Below are positions 1 through 8,643 of a DNA stretch of 64,000 nucleotides, piece after piece. The notes under the pieces were generated by a model that was given only the letters and a program-made list of their open reading frames with translations, was not told where the DNA came from and did no database searches. A program made the translations under genes and the position numbers. Origin of the DNA: an uncultured Alphaproteobacteria bacterium (GTDB taxonomy: Bacteria > Pseudomonadota > Alphaproteobacteria > Rhizobiales > Aestuariivirgaceae); NCBI GenBank assembly GCA_945957365.1, contig CAMFKI010000008.1, positions 82,699 to 146,698 on the forward strand. Reading direction: 5' to 3'. The first letter of the stretch is position 1. The number at the start of each line of letters is the position of its first letter.

Positions 1-2686
1 TCGCGCTTTCGATCTTCGCACCCGTCAGGTCTGTCACGTAGAAGACGTCGACGGCCTTTTCGCCGAAGGTCGTGACATGCGCCGAGGCGATATTGAGGTT
101 GAGCTGGTAGAGCGCCTCGGTGAGATCGTAGAGCAATGCGATGCGGTCGAGGCCGTTGATCTCGATGACGGTGAAGCGGTTCGAGGACTGGTTGTCGATG
201 ATGACGCGCGGCTCGACGGTGAAGGCCTTGATGCGGTGCTGCGGCTTGTAGGCCTTGGCCACGGCCTCCTTCAGCCAAAGCTCGCCGCGCAACGCCTTGC
301 GCACCAGTTCTGCGATGCGCTCGGCGCGCCGCCGCTCGTCTTCCTCATCCGCGAACTCCCGCTGGATGAGGATGGTGTCGAGTGCCATGCCGTCGGTCGT
401 CGTGAAGATCTGCGCCCCGGCAATATTGGCTCCCGCCGCAGCGCAGGCTCCGGTGATGAGGGCCAGCAGGCGGGGATGATCGGGCGTATAGATCGACAGT
501 TCGGTGATGGCTGTGAAGGCATCGGTCTCGAAGCTGGTCACCACGCTCTTCGGCGCCGCGCCGGAGATGAGCTCCGCGTGCTTCACCTGCTTTTCGGTTG
601 AACTGCCGAGCCAATAGGCATCGTAATGCCGCGCTGCATAGGCCGCACGCTGGTCCTCGTTCCATTCGGGCAGGCGGGCGAAGAAAGCGGCCTGGGCGCC
701 TGCCACCCGCTCCTTGCGCGACACCGCCGTGTGACCGCCCGTCAGCACCGGCTCGGCTTCGGTGTAAAGGGTCCGCAGCAGCTGGCCTTTCCATCCATTC
801 CAGACGCCGGGTCCGACGGCACGGATGTCGGCCACTGTCAGGATGATGAGCAGCTTGAGCCGTTCCAGGCTCTGCACCATGGCGCAAAAGTCGAGGATGG
901 TCTTGAAATCGTTTAGATCGCGCATCTGCGCGGTCTCGCTCATCAGCAGGTGATGGCGGATGAGCCAGGCGACGGTTTCGGTCTCGGGCGCCGTGAGACC
1001 AAGGCGTGGACAAAGCTCCAGCGCGATGCGTTCCCCGGCGATCGAATGGTCCTCCTTGCGGCCCTTGGCGATGTCGTGGAGGAAGACGGCGACATAAAGA
1101 AGGCGGCGGCTGGTGATCGTGGGGAAAATTGCCGTCGACAGCGGATGATCTTCAGAGAGGTGTCCGCGCTCGATTGCCGAGAGATGGCCAACGGCGCGGA
1201 TGAGGTGCTCGTCCACCGTATAGTGGTGATACATGTTGAACTGCATCATCGCTACGATCCGGCCAAAGGGCGGGATGAAGCGACCGAGCACGCCTGCTTC
1301 GTTCATCATGCGCAGCACGATGTCGGGCGTTTCGCTCGCGGTCAGCAGTTCGAGGAAGATGGCATTGGCTTCGGGATTGTCGAGAATGTTGCGGATGAGA
1401 CCCAGCGACCGACGCAGGAGTTTCAGTGCATCGGGGTGAATTTCCGCGCCATGTCTGCCGGCAACCGCGAAGAGCCTGATGATGTTGACCGGGTTGCGAG
1501 TGAAGACATCCGGCGAACTCGGTACCACGCGGCCGCTTTCGACGCGGAAGTCGGGGGCATCGCGCAGGGTGCCCGAGGTTTTGGAGATCAGCCGTCCGAG
1601 CACCCGTCCGAGTCCGGGTGCGTCCTTTACCTGCTGGGCCTCGAGGCTGGCACAGAGGATGCGCGTCAGATCGCCCACATCCTTTGCCACCAGGAAATAG
1701 TGCTTCATGAAGCGCTCGACGTGCTTCAGGCCGCCATGCGACGTGTAGCCCAGCCGCTCGGCTATGTCCGACTGCCGGTCGAAGCTCAAACGGTCGTCGC
1801 CCCGCCTCGAAAGAAAATGCAGGTGGCAGCGCACCGCCCATAAGAAGCGCTCGCACTTCTTGAAGATCGCGAGCTCCTCGGCGCTGAAGGCACCCTTCTC
1901 CGCGAGCTCATCCGTGGCATTGGTCGCGTAGATGAATTTCGCAATCCAGAACAAAGTGTTGAGGTCGCGCAGGCCGCCCTTGCCGTCCTTGACGTCCGGC
2001 TCCACGAGATAGCGGCTTTCACCCACCTTCAAGTGGCGCAGGTCACGCTCTGCAAGCTTGTCGGAGATGAAATCCTTCGCACCTTTGGATACGATCTCGC
2101 GGCGAAACGCGTCCACCAAGCGCTTGAAGAGCGCCTCGTTGCCGCAGATGTAGCGCGCTTCGAGAATGGCCGTCAGAATAGTGTTGTCGGATTTTGCCAA
2201 ACGAATGCATTCGTCGATGTTGCGCGTGGCATGCCCGACCTTCTGGCGGGTGTCCCACAAGCAGTAGAGCACGAATTCGACGATATTCTGTACGCGCTCC
2301 GACTGCCGCGCCGGCAGCACGAACAGCAGGTCGATGTCGGAGCCGGGCGCCAGCGTACCGCGGCCGTAGCCGCCCACTGCGACGACGGCAATCGAGTCTT
2401 CGCCCTCTCTTGCCGGAAAGAGCTGTTTACTGGCGATCTCGAAGAGACTGCGGATCACCTGATCCTCGACAAAGCTGAGGAATTCGGCACAGCGGGTGCC
2501 GTCACCGTCGGCGAGGAGCTTCGTCTCGGCCATTCGGTGCGAGGCTTCGAGAGAAGCCTTCAGGATCTTGACGATCGCAGGCCGCAGTTCCGCATGGCCT
2601 GTGCCGAGGTGGGCAAGCATCGCCGTCAGATCGGCGTGCAACACATCGCCCGACACCAGGGCCTCCGGATTGCTGGAGAGCTTCAC
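1..2686 (-). CDS. glnD: [Protein-PII] uridylyltransferase / uridylyl-removing enzyme, C-terminus beyond the window
   Basis: GlnD adds UMP to, or removes it from, PII proteins in response to glutamine, and so signals nitrogen status. About 895 codons are present, and the reading frame is still open at position 1, so the end of the second ACT domain is missing. The nucleotidyltransferase domain shows GGYGRG at about residues 105-110 followed by DID at about 117-119. The HD domain that removes UMP has its His-Asp (FLHDIAKG) near residue 537. ACT-like sequence follows near the window edge. The start is GTG at 2686, whose GTGA shares four bases with the mutS stop; this suggests translational coupling. 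The gene has no ATG start, which makes it easy to miss. mutS next to glnD is a familiar rhizobial arrangement. Confidence 0.95.
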   Translation of the reverse strand, partial: MKLSSNPEALVSGDVLHADLTAMLAHLGTGHAELRPAIVKILKASLEASHRMAETKLLADGDGTRCAEFLSFVEDQVIRSLFEIASKQLFPAREGEDSIAVVAVGGYGRGTLAPGSDIDLLFVLPARQSERVQNIVEFVLYCLWDTRQKVGHATRNIDECIRLAKSDNTILTAILEARYICGNEALFKRLVDAFRREIVSKGAKDFISDKLAERDLRHLKVGESRYLVEPDVKDGKGGLRDLNTLFWIAKFIYATNATDELAEKGAFSAEELAIFKKCERFLWAVRCHLHFLSRRGDDRLSFDRQSDIAERLGYTSHGGLKHVERFMKHYFLVAKDVGDLTRILCASLEAQQVKDAPGLGRVLGRLISKTSGTLRDAPDFRVESGRVVPSSPDVFTRNPVNIIRLFAVAGRHGAEIHPDALKLLRRSLGLIRNILDNPEANAIFLELLTASETPDIVLRMMNEAGVLGRFIPPFGRIVAMMQFNMYHHYTVDEHLIRAVGHLSAIERGHLSEDHPLSTAIFPTITSRRLLYVAVFLHDIAKGRKEDHSIAGERIALELCPRLGLTAPETETVAWLIRHHLLMSETAQMRDLNDFKTILDFCAMVQSLERLKLLIILTVADIRAVGPGVWNGWKGQLLRTLYTEAEPVLTGGHTAVSRKERVAGAQAAFFARLPEWNEDQRAAYAARHYDAYWLGSSTEKQVKHAELISGAAPKSVVTSFETDAFTAITELSIYTPDHPRLLALITGACAAAGANIAGAQIFTTTDGMALDTILIQREFADEEDERRRAERIAELVRKALRGELWLKEAVAKAYKPQHRIKAFTVEPRVIIDNQSSNRFTVIEINGLDRIALLYDLTEALYQLNLNIASAHVTTFGEKAVDVFYVTDLTGAKIESA

Positions 2687-5394
2687 GGCTGCCGCGCTCC
2701 GAGCAAGCCTTTCAGCTCGTAGATGAGAGCCAGCGCATCTTTCGGTGACAGGTCATCGGCGACGACGTCCTTGAGCTTGCTCTCAACGGCGCTTTCGGGT
2801 GGTGCCGGCGGGGGGGCCGCGGCGAACAGCGGCAGTTCGTCGGCCAGTCCCGCGGCCGGCGCTTTCGCGCCCTCGCGCTCGAGGCGCTCGAGAACCTTCT
2901 TCGCGCGCTGGATGACGGCGGCCGGGAGACCCGCAATCTGCGCCACGTGGATGCCGTAGGAGCGGTCCGCAACGCCGGCAACGACTTCATGCAGGAAGAT
3001 GATCTGGTCCTGCCATTCCTTCACCTTCATGGTCGCGTTGGCGAGGTGGGGAAGCTTGCTCGCCAGCTGGGTGAGCTCGTGATAGTGCGTGGCGAACAGC
3101 GCTCGGCACTTGTTGACGCCGTGGAGATGTTCGAGCGTCGCCCAAGCGATCGAAAGTCCGTCGTAAGTCGCAGTGCCGCGCCCGATCTCATCGAGGATGA
3201 CGAATGACTTTTCGGTGGCCTGGTTGAGAATAGCGGCGGTTTCCACCATCTCCACCATGAAGGTGGAACGGCCACGCGCCAGGTCATCGGCCGCACCCAC
3301 CCGGCTGAACAACCGGTCCACCACGCCGAAATGCGCTTCCGCGGCCGGCACGAAACACCCCATCTGCGCCAGAATGACGATCAAGGCATTCTGGCGGAGA
3401 TAGGTCGACTTGCCCGCCATGTTGGGGCCTGTCAGCAGGCACAGGCGCTTGCCGTCGCCTGGAATCTCGCAGTCATTGGCGACGAAGGATCCGGACGCCT
3501 GGTCCTGCAAGGCAGCTTCGACCACCGGGTGCCGGCCACCGCGGACCCTGAACCCCGATGATCCATCGACACGCGGCCGCACAAAGCGCCGTCGCTCCGC
3601 AACCTCGGCCAGTGCGGAAGCCGCGTCGAGATGCGCCGCGGCGTCGGCAATTTTGGAAAGGAGATCGCGCCGCGCCGTCACCCTTGCGCACAGCGACTGA
3701 AAGATCTCCAGTTCGAGCGCCAGGGCCTTCTCCGCTGCGGCGGCGATACGCTGATCGAGCGAAGCAAGTTCAGTTGTGACAAAGCGCATGGCGCTTGCTA
3801 CCGTCTGGCGGTGGATGAATAGCCCCGCCTTGTCGGGCGACTGCAGCGCTGCCGCGGCGGCGGCCGGCACCTCGATGAAGTAGCCGAGCACGTTGTTGTG
3901 CTTCACCTTGAGCGACTTGACGCCGGATAGCTCGCAATAGCGGGTCTGCAGTCCGGCAATCACGTGGCGGGTTTCGTCTCGCAGCGAGCGGTTTTCGTCG
4001 AGATCGGCGGAAAAGCCCTGCTTCACGAAACCGCCATCACGCGCCAGAACCGGGAGGTCGATGTCAAGCGCGGTGTCGAGCTCTCGCGCAAGGTCGAGGT
4101 CACTCCAGCTCAACGTCTCGCAGATGGAATCAAGGTTTTCGGGAAGGCCGCTGATCGTCGCACTGGCGCCCAGCCGGTGGGCCAGGTGGCCAGCCATCAT
4201 CAGGGCGTCGCGGATGCCCGCCAGATCGCGTGGACCGCCGCGTGCGATCGCCACCCGGCCCAGCGCACGCTCGAGGTCCGGCATGGCGGCGAGGAGCTTG
4301 CGAACATCTTCACGCAAGGCCGCATCGGCAACGAAATGCGCAACGTCGTCGAGCCGGTTGGCGATGGCATAGGGATCGCACAAGGGGTTCGACAGGCGTG
4401 ATACGATGCAGCGCGAGCCTGCGGCCGTGATCGCGAGGTCGATCACGGAGAGCAGGCTGCCGCGTCGTTCGCCCGCCAGCGTGCGGGTGAGCTCGAGGTT
4501 GGCGCGCGTGGCAGGATCGATGAGCAGCACCGCGGCTGCGAGTTCGCGCCGCGGCGGCCGCAAATGGGGAACCTTCCCCGCCTGGGTGATGACGATGTAG
4601 TCGAGTAGTCCGCCCAGAGCCGAGACCTCGGCGCGCGAAAAGCTGCCGAAGCCCTCCAGCGCCTTGACGTCGAACTGCTCCTTGAGGCGCCGCTCGGCGG
4701 CAAGCGAGTCGAAGCGCACGGCCGGCAGCGGCGTCAAGGAAATCCGCATGCGCTCGAGCATTCCGGCGAATTCCGGATCGGCCAGCAATCCATCCGCGGC
4801 GACAATCTCGCGCGGGTCGAGGCGGGTGAGGTCGGCAGACAGCCGCTGTGGCGACGTCTGCAGCACTGCAAGCTCGCCTGAGCTTATGTCTGCCCAGGCC
4901 ACCGCCATGTCGCCGGTCGCCTTGCTGCGGGTGATGCTGGCAAGAAAATTGTGGCTGCGGGAGTCGAGCAGGTTTTCCTCGGTCAGCGTGCCCGGCGTGA
5001 CGAGGCGAACGACGTCACGCTTGACCACGGCCTTGGAGCCGCGCTTTCTCGCTTCCGCCGGGTCTTCCATCTGCTCGCAGACGGCAACGCGATGGCCCGT
5101 GCGGATGAGCTTCTGGAGATAGGCATCGGCGGCGTGGACCGGAACGCCGCACATTGGAATGTCCTCGCCCAGGTGCTTGCCGCGCTTGGTCAGCGCGATG
5201 CCGAGGGCGCTGGAAGCAACTTCCGCATCCTCGAAAAACAGCTCGTAGAAGTCACCCATCCGGAAGAACAGGAGGCTCCCTGGATTGGCCTGCTTCAGCA
5301 CCAGGAATTGTGCCATGACGGGTGTCGCGCGGCTGGAGGCCTCCTCGCCCGTTCCCTCGGTCATGTTGTCCATCTCGTTCACGGCGCCTTCCAT
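2683..5394 (-). CDS. mutS: DNA mismatch repair protein MutS
   Basis: MutS recognises mismatches and small loops and recruits MutL. The 903-aa length is normal for the family. Seen: the mismatch-reading N-terminal domain with GDFYELFFEDA (the F-x-E wedge motif); the core and clamp; the Walker A loop TGPNMAGKST; Walker B VILDEIGRGT; and the ABC-type signature region (ARGRSTFMVEM). Three Met codons occur within the first eleven residues (MEGAVNEMDNM), and I see no convincing Shine-Dalgarno sequence before the first, so the start could be one of the later ones. The stop TGA overlaps the GTG start of glnD. The gene is divergent from maeB across about 110 bp. Confidence 0.97.
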   Translation of the reverse strand: MEGAVNEMDNMTEGTGEEASSRATPVMAQFLVLKQANPGSLLFFRMGDFYELFFEDAEVASSALGIALTKRGKHLGEDIPMCGVPVHAADAYLQKLIRTGHRVAVCEQMEDPAEARKRGSKAVVKRDVVRLVTPGTLTEENLLDSRSHNFLASITRSKATGDMAVAWADISSGELAVLQTSPQRLSADLTRLDPREIVAADGLLADPEFAGMLERMRISLTPLPAVRFDSLAAERRLKEQFDVKALEGFGSFSRAEVSALGGLLDYIVITQAGKVPHLRPPRRELAAAVLLIDPATRANLELTRTLAGERRGSLLSVIDLAITAAGSRCIVSRLSNPLCDPYAIANRLDDVAHFVADAALREDVRKLLAAMPDLERALGRVAIARGGPRDLAGIRDALMMAGHLAHRLGASATISGLPENLDSICETLSWSDLDLARELDTALDIDLPVLARDGGFVKQGFSADLDENRSLRDETRHVIAGLQTRYCELSGVKSLKVKHNNVLGYFIEVPAAAAAALQSPDKAGLFIHRQTVASAMRFVTTELASLDQRIAAAAEKALALELEIFQSLCARVTARRDLLSKIADAAAHLDAASALAEVAERRRFVRPRVDGSSGFRVRGGRHPVVEAALQDQASGSFVANDCEIPGDGKRLCLLTGPNMAGKSTYLRQNALIVILAQMGCFVPAAEAHFGVVDRLFSRVGAADDLARGRSTFMVEMVETAAILNQATEKSFVILDEIGRGTATYDGLSIAWATLEHLHGVNKCRALFATHYHELTQLASKLPHLANATMKVKEWQDQIIFLHEVVAGVADRSYGIHVAQIAGLPAAVIQRAKKVLERLEREGAKAPAAGLADELPLFAAAPPPAPPESAVESKLKDVVADDLSPKDALALIYELKGLLGARQP

Positions 5395-5506
5395 AGCAGG
5401 AATCGACCAAAGAGGTACAAGCGGCGATTTCGGAACGCTTGAGTGTCTCCCCCCACCCCTCTAGGCTGTCAGGCTCACGTTCGAGAACTGTTTTTGGGGC
5501 AAAGAC

Positions 5507-7777
5507 ATGGATCAGAAGCCGCGCCGTCCGACCATCACCGACGAGGAGGCCCTGCAGTTCCACCAGCGCGGCAAGCCCGGAAAGCTGGAAATCACCCCCA
5601 CCAAGCCAATGGCCACCCAGCGTGACCTGTCGCTGGCCTATAGCCCGGGTGTGGCTGTCCCGGTCCGCCGGATCGCAGAGAACCCGGAAACGGCATACGA
5701 TTACACAGCAAAGGGCAACCTGGTCGCCGTCATCTCCAACGGTACCGCCATCCTGGGTCTGGGCGATCTCGGCGCGCTGGCGTCGAAACCGGTGATGGAG
5801 GGGAAGGCCGTCCTGTTCAAGCGCTTTGCCGACGTCGATTCGATCGATCTGGAGGTCGACACCAAGGACGTCGAGCAGTTCATCAATGCGGTGCGGTATC
5901 TCGGCCCCTCCTTCGGCGGGATCAATCTCGAAGACATCAAAGCGCCGGACTGCTTCATCATCGAACAGCGCCTGCGGGAAATGATGGACATTCCGGTCTT
6001 CCACGACGACCAGCACGGCACAGCCATCATTGCCACGGCAGGCCTCATAAACGCACTGCACCTGACGAAGCGCGATCTCAAGACGGCGAGGATCGTCTGC
6101 AACGGCGCAGGAGCGGCGGCCATCGCTTGCGTCGAACTTGTCAAGTCGCTGGGCGTGCCGAATGGCAACGTCATCCTCGCGGACTCAAAGGGCGTCGTCT
6201 ACAAGGGCCGGACCGAGGGCATGAACCAGTGGAAGTCCGCCCATGCCGTCGAGACTGCGGCGCGGTCGCTGGCCGACGCGATGGAAGGTGCTGACGTGTT
6301 CTTCGGCCTTTCGGTGGCAGGCGCCCTCACGCCCGCCATGGTCAAGAGCATGGCCGAAAATCCCATCATCTTCGCCATGGCGAACCCCGATCCCGAGATC
6401 ACGCCGGAGGATGTGCTGAAGGTGCGCCAGGACGCGATCATGGCAACGGGACGATCCGACTACGCCAACCAGATCAACAACGTTCTCGGCTTTCCTTACA
6501 TCTTCCGGGGCGCGCTCGACGTGCGGGCCCGGACCATCAACGACGAGATGAAGATCGCCGCGGCCCATGCTTTGGCCGGGCTTGCTCGCGAGGACGTGCC
6601 GGATGAGGTGGCCGCAGCCTACCATGGTCCCAGGCCTTCCTTCGGGCGCGACTATCTCATCCCCGTGCCCTTCGATCCGCGTCTGATTTCCACCATCCCC
6701 GTGGCTGTGGCCCGGGCCGCCATGGAAAGCGGTGTCGCCCGCCATCACATCGCCGATCTCGAAGACTACAAGCAGACCCTGTCGGCGCGCCTCGATCCCA
6801 TCGCCGGAACGCTGCAGAGCGTGTTCGGCAAGGTGCGCGTGGCGCCCAAGCGCGTGGTCTTCGCCGAGGGTGAGGAAGACCGCATGATCCGCGCTGCCAA
6901 CAGCTATGCCGCGGCGGGCCTCGGCCGCGCCATCCTCATCGGCCGCGAGACCCAAATCCAGCAGACCCTCGCAAGCAGCGGGCTCGAACTCAACGAAAGC
7001 GTCGACGTCTCCAATGCCCGCGTTTCGGAACGCAACGTCGACTATGCAAATTTCCTCTACGAGCGACTTCAGCGCAACGGGTTCCTGCTGCGCGATTGCC
7101 AGCGCATGGTGAATCAGGATCGCAACGTCTTCGCCGCCTGCATGGTTGCGATGGGCGATGCCGATGCGATGGTGACGGGCCTCACGCGCAATTTTTCGGT
7201 GGCCCTCGACAACGTGCGTCAGGCGGTCGACAATCGGCCTGGTCACCGGCCGATCGGGGTGTCGATGGCACTCGTCCGTGGTCGGACGGTTTTCATCGCG
7301 GATACGTCGATCCACGAATTGCCCTCGCCCACTGAATTGGCGGACATCGCGCAGGAGGCAGCTGGCGTCGCACGCCGCTTCGGCTATGAACCTCGCGTCG
7401 CCTTCCTGTCCTATTCCACCTTCGGCTATCCCCGCGGTGAACGTGCCGCCTATGTGCGCGATGCGGTGTCGGTTCTCGATCGGCGCAACGTCGACTTCGA
7501 ATATGATGGCGAGATGGCGGCCGACGTAGCCTTGTCGCGCGAGGCCATGGCACTCTATCCTTTCTGCCGCCTCACGGGACCCGCAAACGTGCTGGTGATG
7601 CCCGCCGCGCACTCGGCTTCGATTTCAACGAAGATGCTTCAGCAACTTGGTGGCGTGACGGTCGTGGGGCCCCTGCTCACCGGTCTCGACCGGCCGGTGC
7701 AGATCGCGTCCATGTCCGCAACCGCTTCGGAAATTCTCAACCTTGCAGCCATCGCCGCCTACGACATCAATCGTTAG
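5507..7777 (+). CDS. maeB: NADP-dependent malic enzyme with C-terminal phosphotransacetylase-like domain
   Basis: This enzyme decarboxylates malate to pyruvate with reduction of NAD(P), supplying pyruvate and NADPH during growth on C4 acids. At 756 aa it has the usual MaeB architecture: malic domain (about 1-140, with YDYTAKGNLVAVISNGTA), NAD-binding domain (about 160-400, with the NGAGAAAIA nucleotide loop), and a phosphate acetyl/butyryl-transferase-like domain (about 425-756) that usually senses acetyl-CoA rather than acting as a transacetylase. GGGGC lies shortly before the ATG. Its 3' end overlaps the end of the convergent olsB-like gene by 11 bp. DME-type and TME-type enzymes cannot be told apart by eye. 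Confidence 0.94.
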   Translation: MDQKPRRPTITDEEALQFHQRGKPGKLEITPTKPMATQRDLSLAYSPGVAVPVRRIAENPETAYDYTAKGNLVAVISNGTAILGLGDLGALASKPVMEGKAVLFKRFADVDSIDLEVDTKDVEQFINAVRYLGPSFGGINLEDIKAPDCFIIEQRLREMMDIPVFHDDQHGTAIIATAGLINALHLTKRDLKTARIVCNGAGAAAIACVELVKSLGVPNGNVILADSKGVVYKGRTEGMNQWKSAHAVETAARSLADAMEGADVFFGLSVAGALTPAMVKSMAENPIIFAMANPDPEITPEDVLKVRQDAIMATGRSDYANQINNVLGFPYIFRGALDVRARTINDEMKIAAAHALAGLAREDVPDEVAAAYHGPRPSFGRDYLIPVPFDPRLISTIPVAVARAAMESGVARHHIADLEDYKQTLSARLDPIAGTLQSVFGKVRVAPKRVVFAEGEEDRMIRAANSYAAAGLGRAILIGRETQIQQTLASSGLELNESVDVSNARVSERNVDYANFLYERLQRNGFLLRDCQRMVNQDRNVFAACMVAMGDADAMVTGLTRNFSVALDNVRQAVDNRPGHRPIGVSMALVRGRTVFIADTSIHELPSPTELADIAQEAAGVARRFGYEPRVAFLSYSTFGYPRGERAAYVRDAVSVLDRRNVDFEYDGEMAADVALSREAMALYPFCRLTGPANVLVMPAAHSASISTKMLQQLGGVTVVGPLLTGLDRPVQIASMSATASEILNLAAIAAYDINR

Positions 7778-8534
7778 GCGCGCCGAAATGCGCAAAGTAG
7801 CGCGCGTTGATGACTGACACCGGAAGGATGATCAGGACGTCGATGGTGTTGAACTGTGGATCGACGACGGCGCCATCGCCGATGAAGCAGCCGAGCCGCA
7901 GATAGCCCTTTATGAGGGGCGGCAGCTGCCGCAGCGCCTTCTTCCGCTCCAGGCTGGACGGCGCAAGGGGTTGCATGGGGATCCGGCGTGCCGGCTGTGC
8001 ACCGACCCTCCATTCGGGCGGCGCCGCAGCGGCAGCGAGAAAGCCAAGTGACAGGGCATGTTCCGTGGGGTCAGTCCCCTCGAGACTGGCGCAGCCCAGC
8101 ATGACATTCATATCGTGGGCGCGGACATAGTTCCAGATGCCCTTCCAGAGCAGCTCGACGACAGGTCTGGTGCGGTAGGGTTTCAGAACACATGAACGGC
8201 CGAGTTCCAGAAACTTGAGATCCGGGTGCCTGGCGATCAAGGGTGCGACGTCGAACTCGGCCTGGGAATAGAAACCCTGGTGCGCCTCCGCCACCTCCTG
8301 GCGGAGCAGGCGGTACGTTCCGATCAGTTCGCCATCGGCCAACTTGATCGAATCTTCCGTTGCTGTCTCACGGCGGATCACTACCAGGTGGTCACAGATC
8401 GGGTCGAATTCGTCTCCATCCACGTGGTGCATGGCCATGTCGCCGATTGGGGTGGCGCCCAGTTCCTCGTAGAAGACCCTGTAGCGCAGCCGCTGGCATG
8501 CCTCGATCTCGTCGCGGCCTGATGCCTGACGCAA
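7767..8534 (-). CDS. OlsB-like GNAT acyltransferase (L-ornithine N-alpha-acyltransferase / hemolysin-like family)
   Basis: OlsB transfers a 3-hydroxyacyl chain from acyl-carrier protein to ornithine, the first step of ornithine-lipid synthesis. The sequence shows the family opening (ACQRLRYRVFYEELGA), the HVDGDEFDPICDHLVV core, the ELGRSCV segment, and a C-terminal part resembling acyltransferase homologues (LPPLIKGYLRLGCFIGDGAVVDPQFN). The start is uncertain. The coordinate given uses a TTG, but family-like residues (RVERGDLILRQ) extend upstream with no ATG or GTG until an in-frame TAA; before that TAA lies an ATG with only eight codons. Translation may start at a CTG or ATA codon, or at this TTG. 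Convergent with maeB. The family assignment is firm, the exact substrate less so. Confidence 0.8.
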   Translation of the reverse strand: MRQASGRDEIEACQRLRYRVFYEELGATPIGDMAMHHVDGDEFDPICDHLVVIRRETATEDSIKLADGELIGTYRLLRQEVAEAHQGFYSQAEFDVAPLIARHPDLKFLELGRSCVLKPYRTRPVVELLWKGIWNYVRAHDMNVMLGCASLEGTDPTEHALSLGFLAAAAAPPEWRVGAQPARRIPMQPLAPSSLERKKALRQLPPLIKGYLRLGCFIGDGAVVDPQFNTIDVLIILPVSVINARYFAHFGAPND

Positions 8535-8643
8535 GATGAGATCGCCCCGTTCGACGCGTATGTCCGGCCTGTGCAGCAGTGTCGGTTACTCCCTCGCGGG
8601 TCTTTGCCACATCAGCACTCAGGACGGAAGTCGCACCGCTGGT

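Noticed and set aside
6185..7612. 475-codon minus-strand frame opposite maeB
   Set aside because: Antisense shadow in GC-rich coding DNA; His/Gly/Asp-rich composition typical of such frames, no motif.
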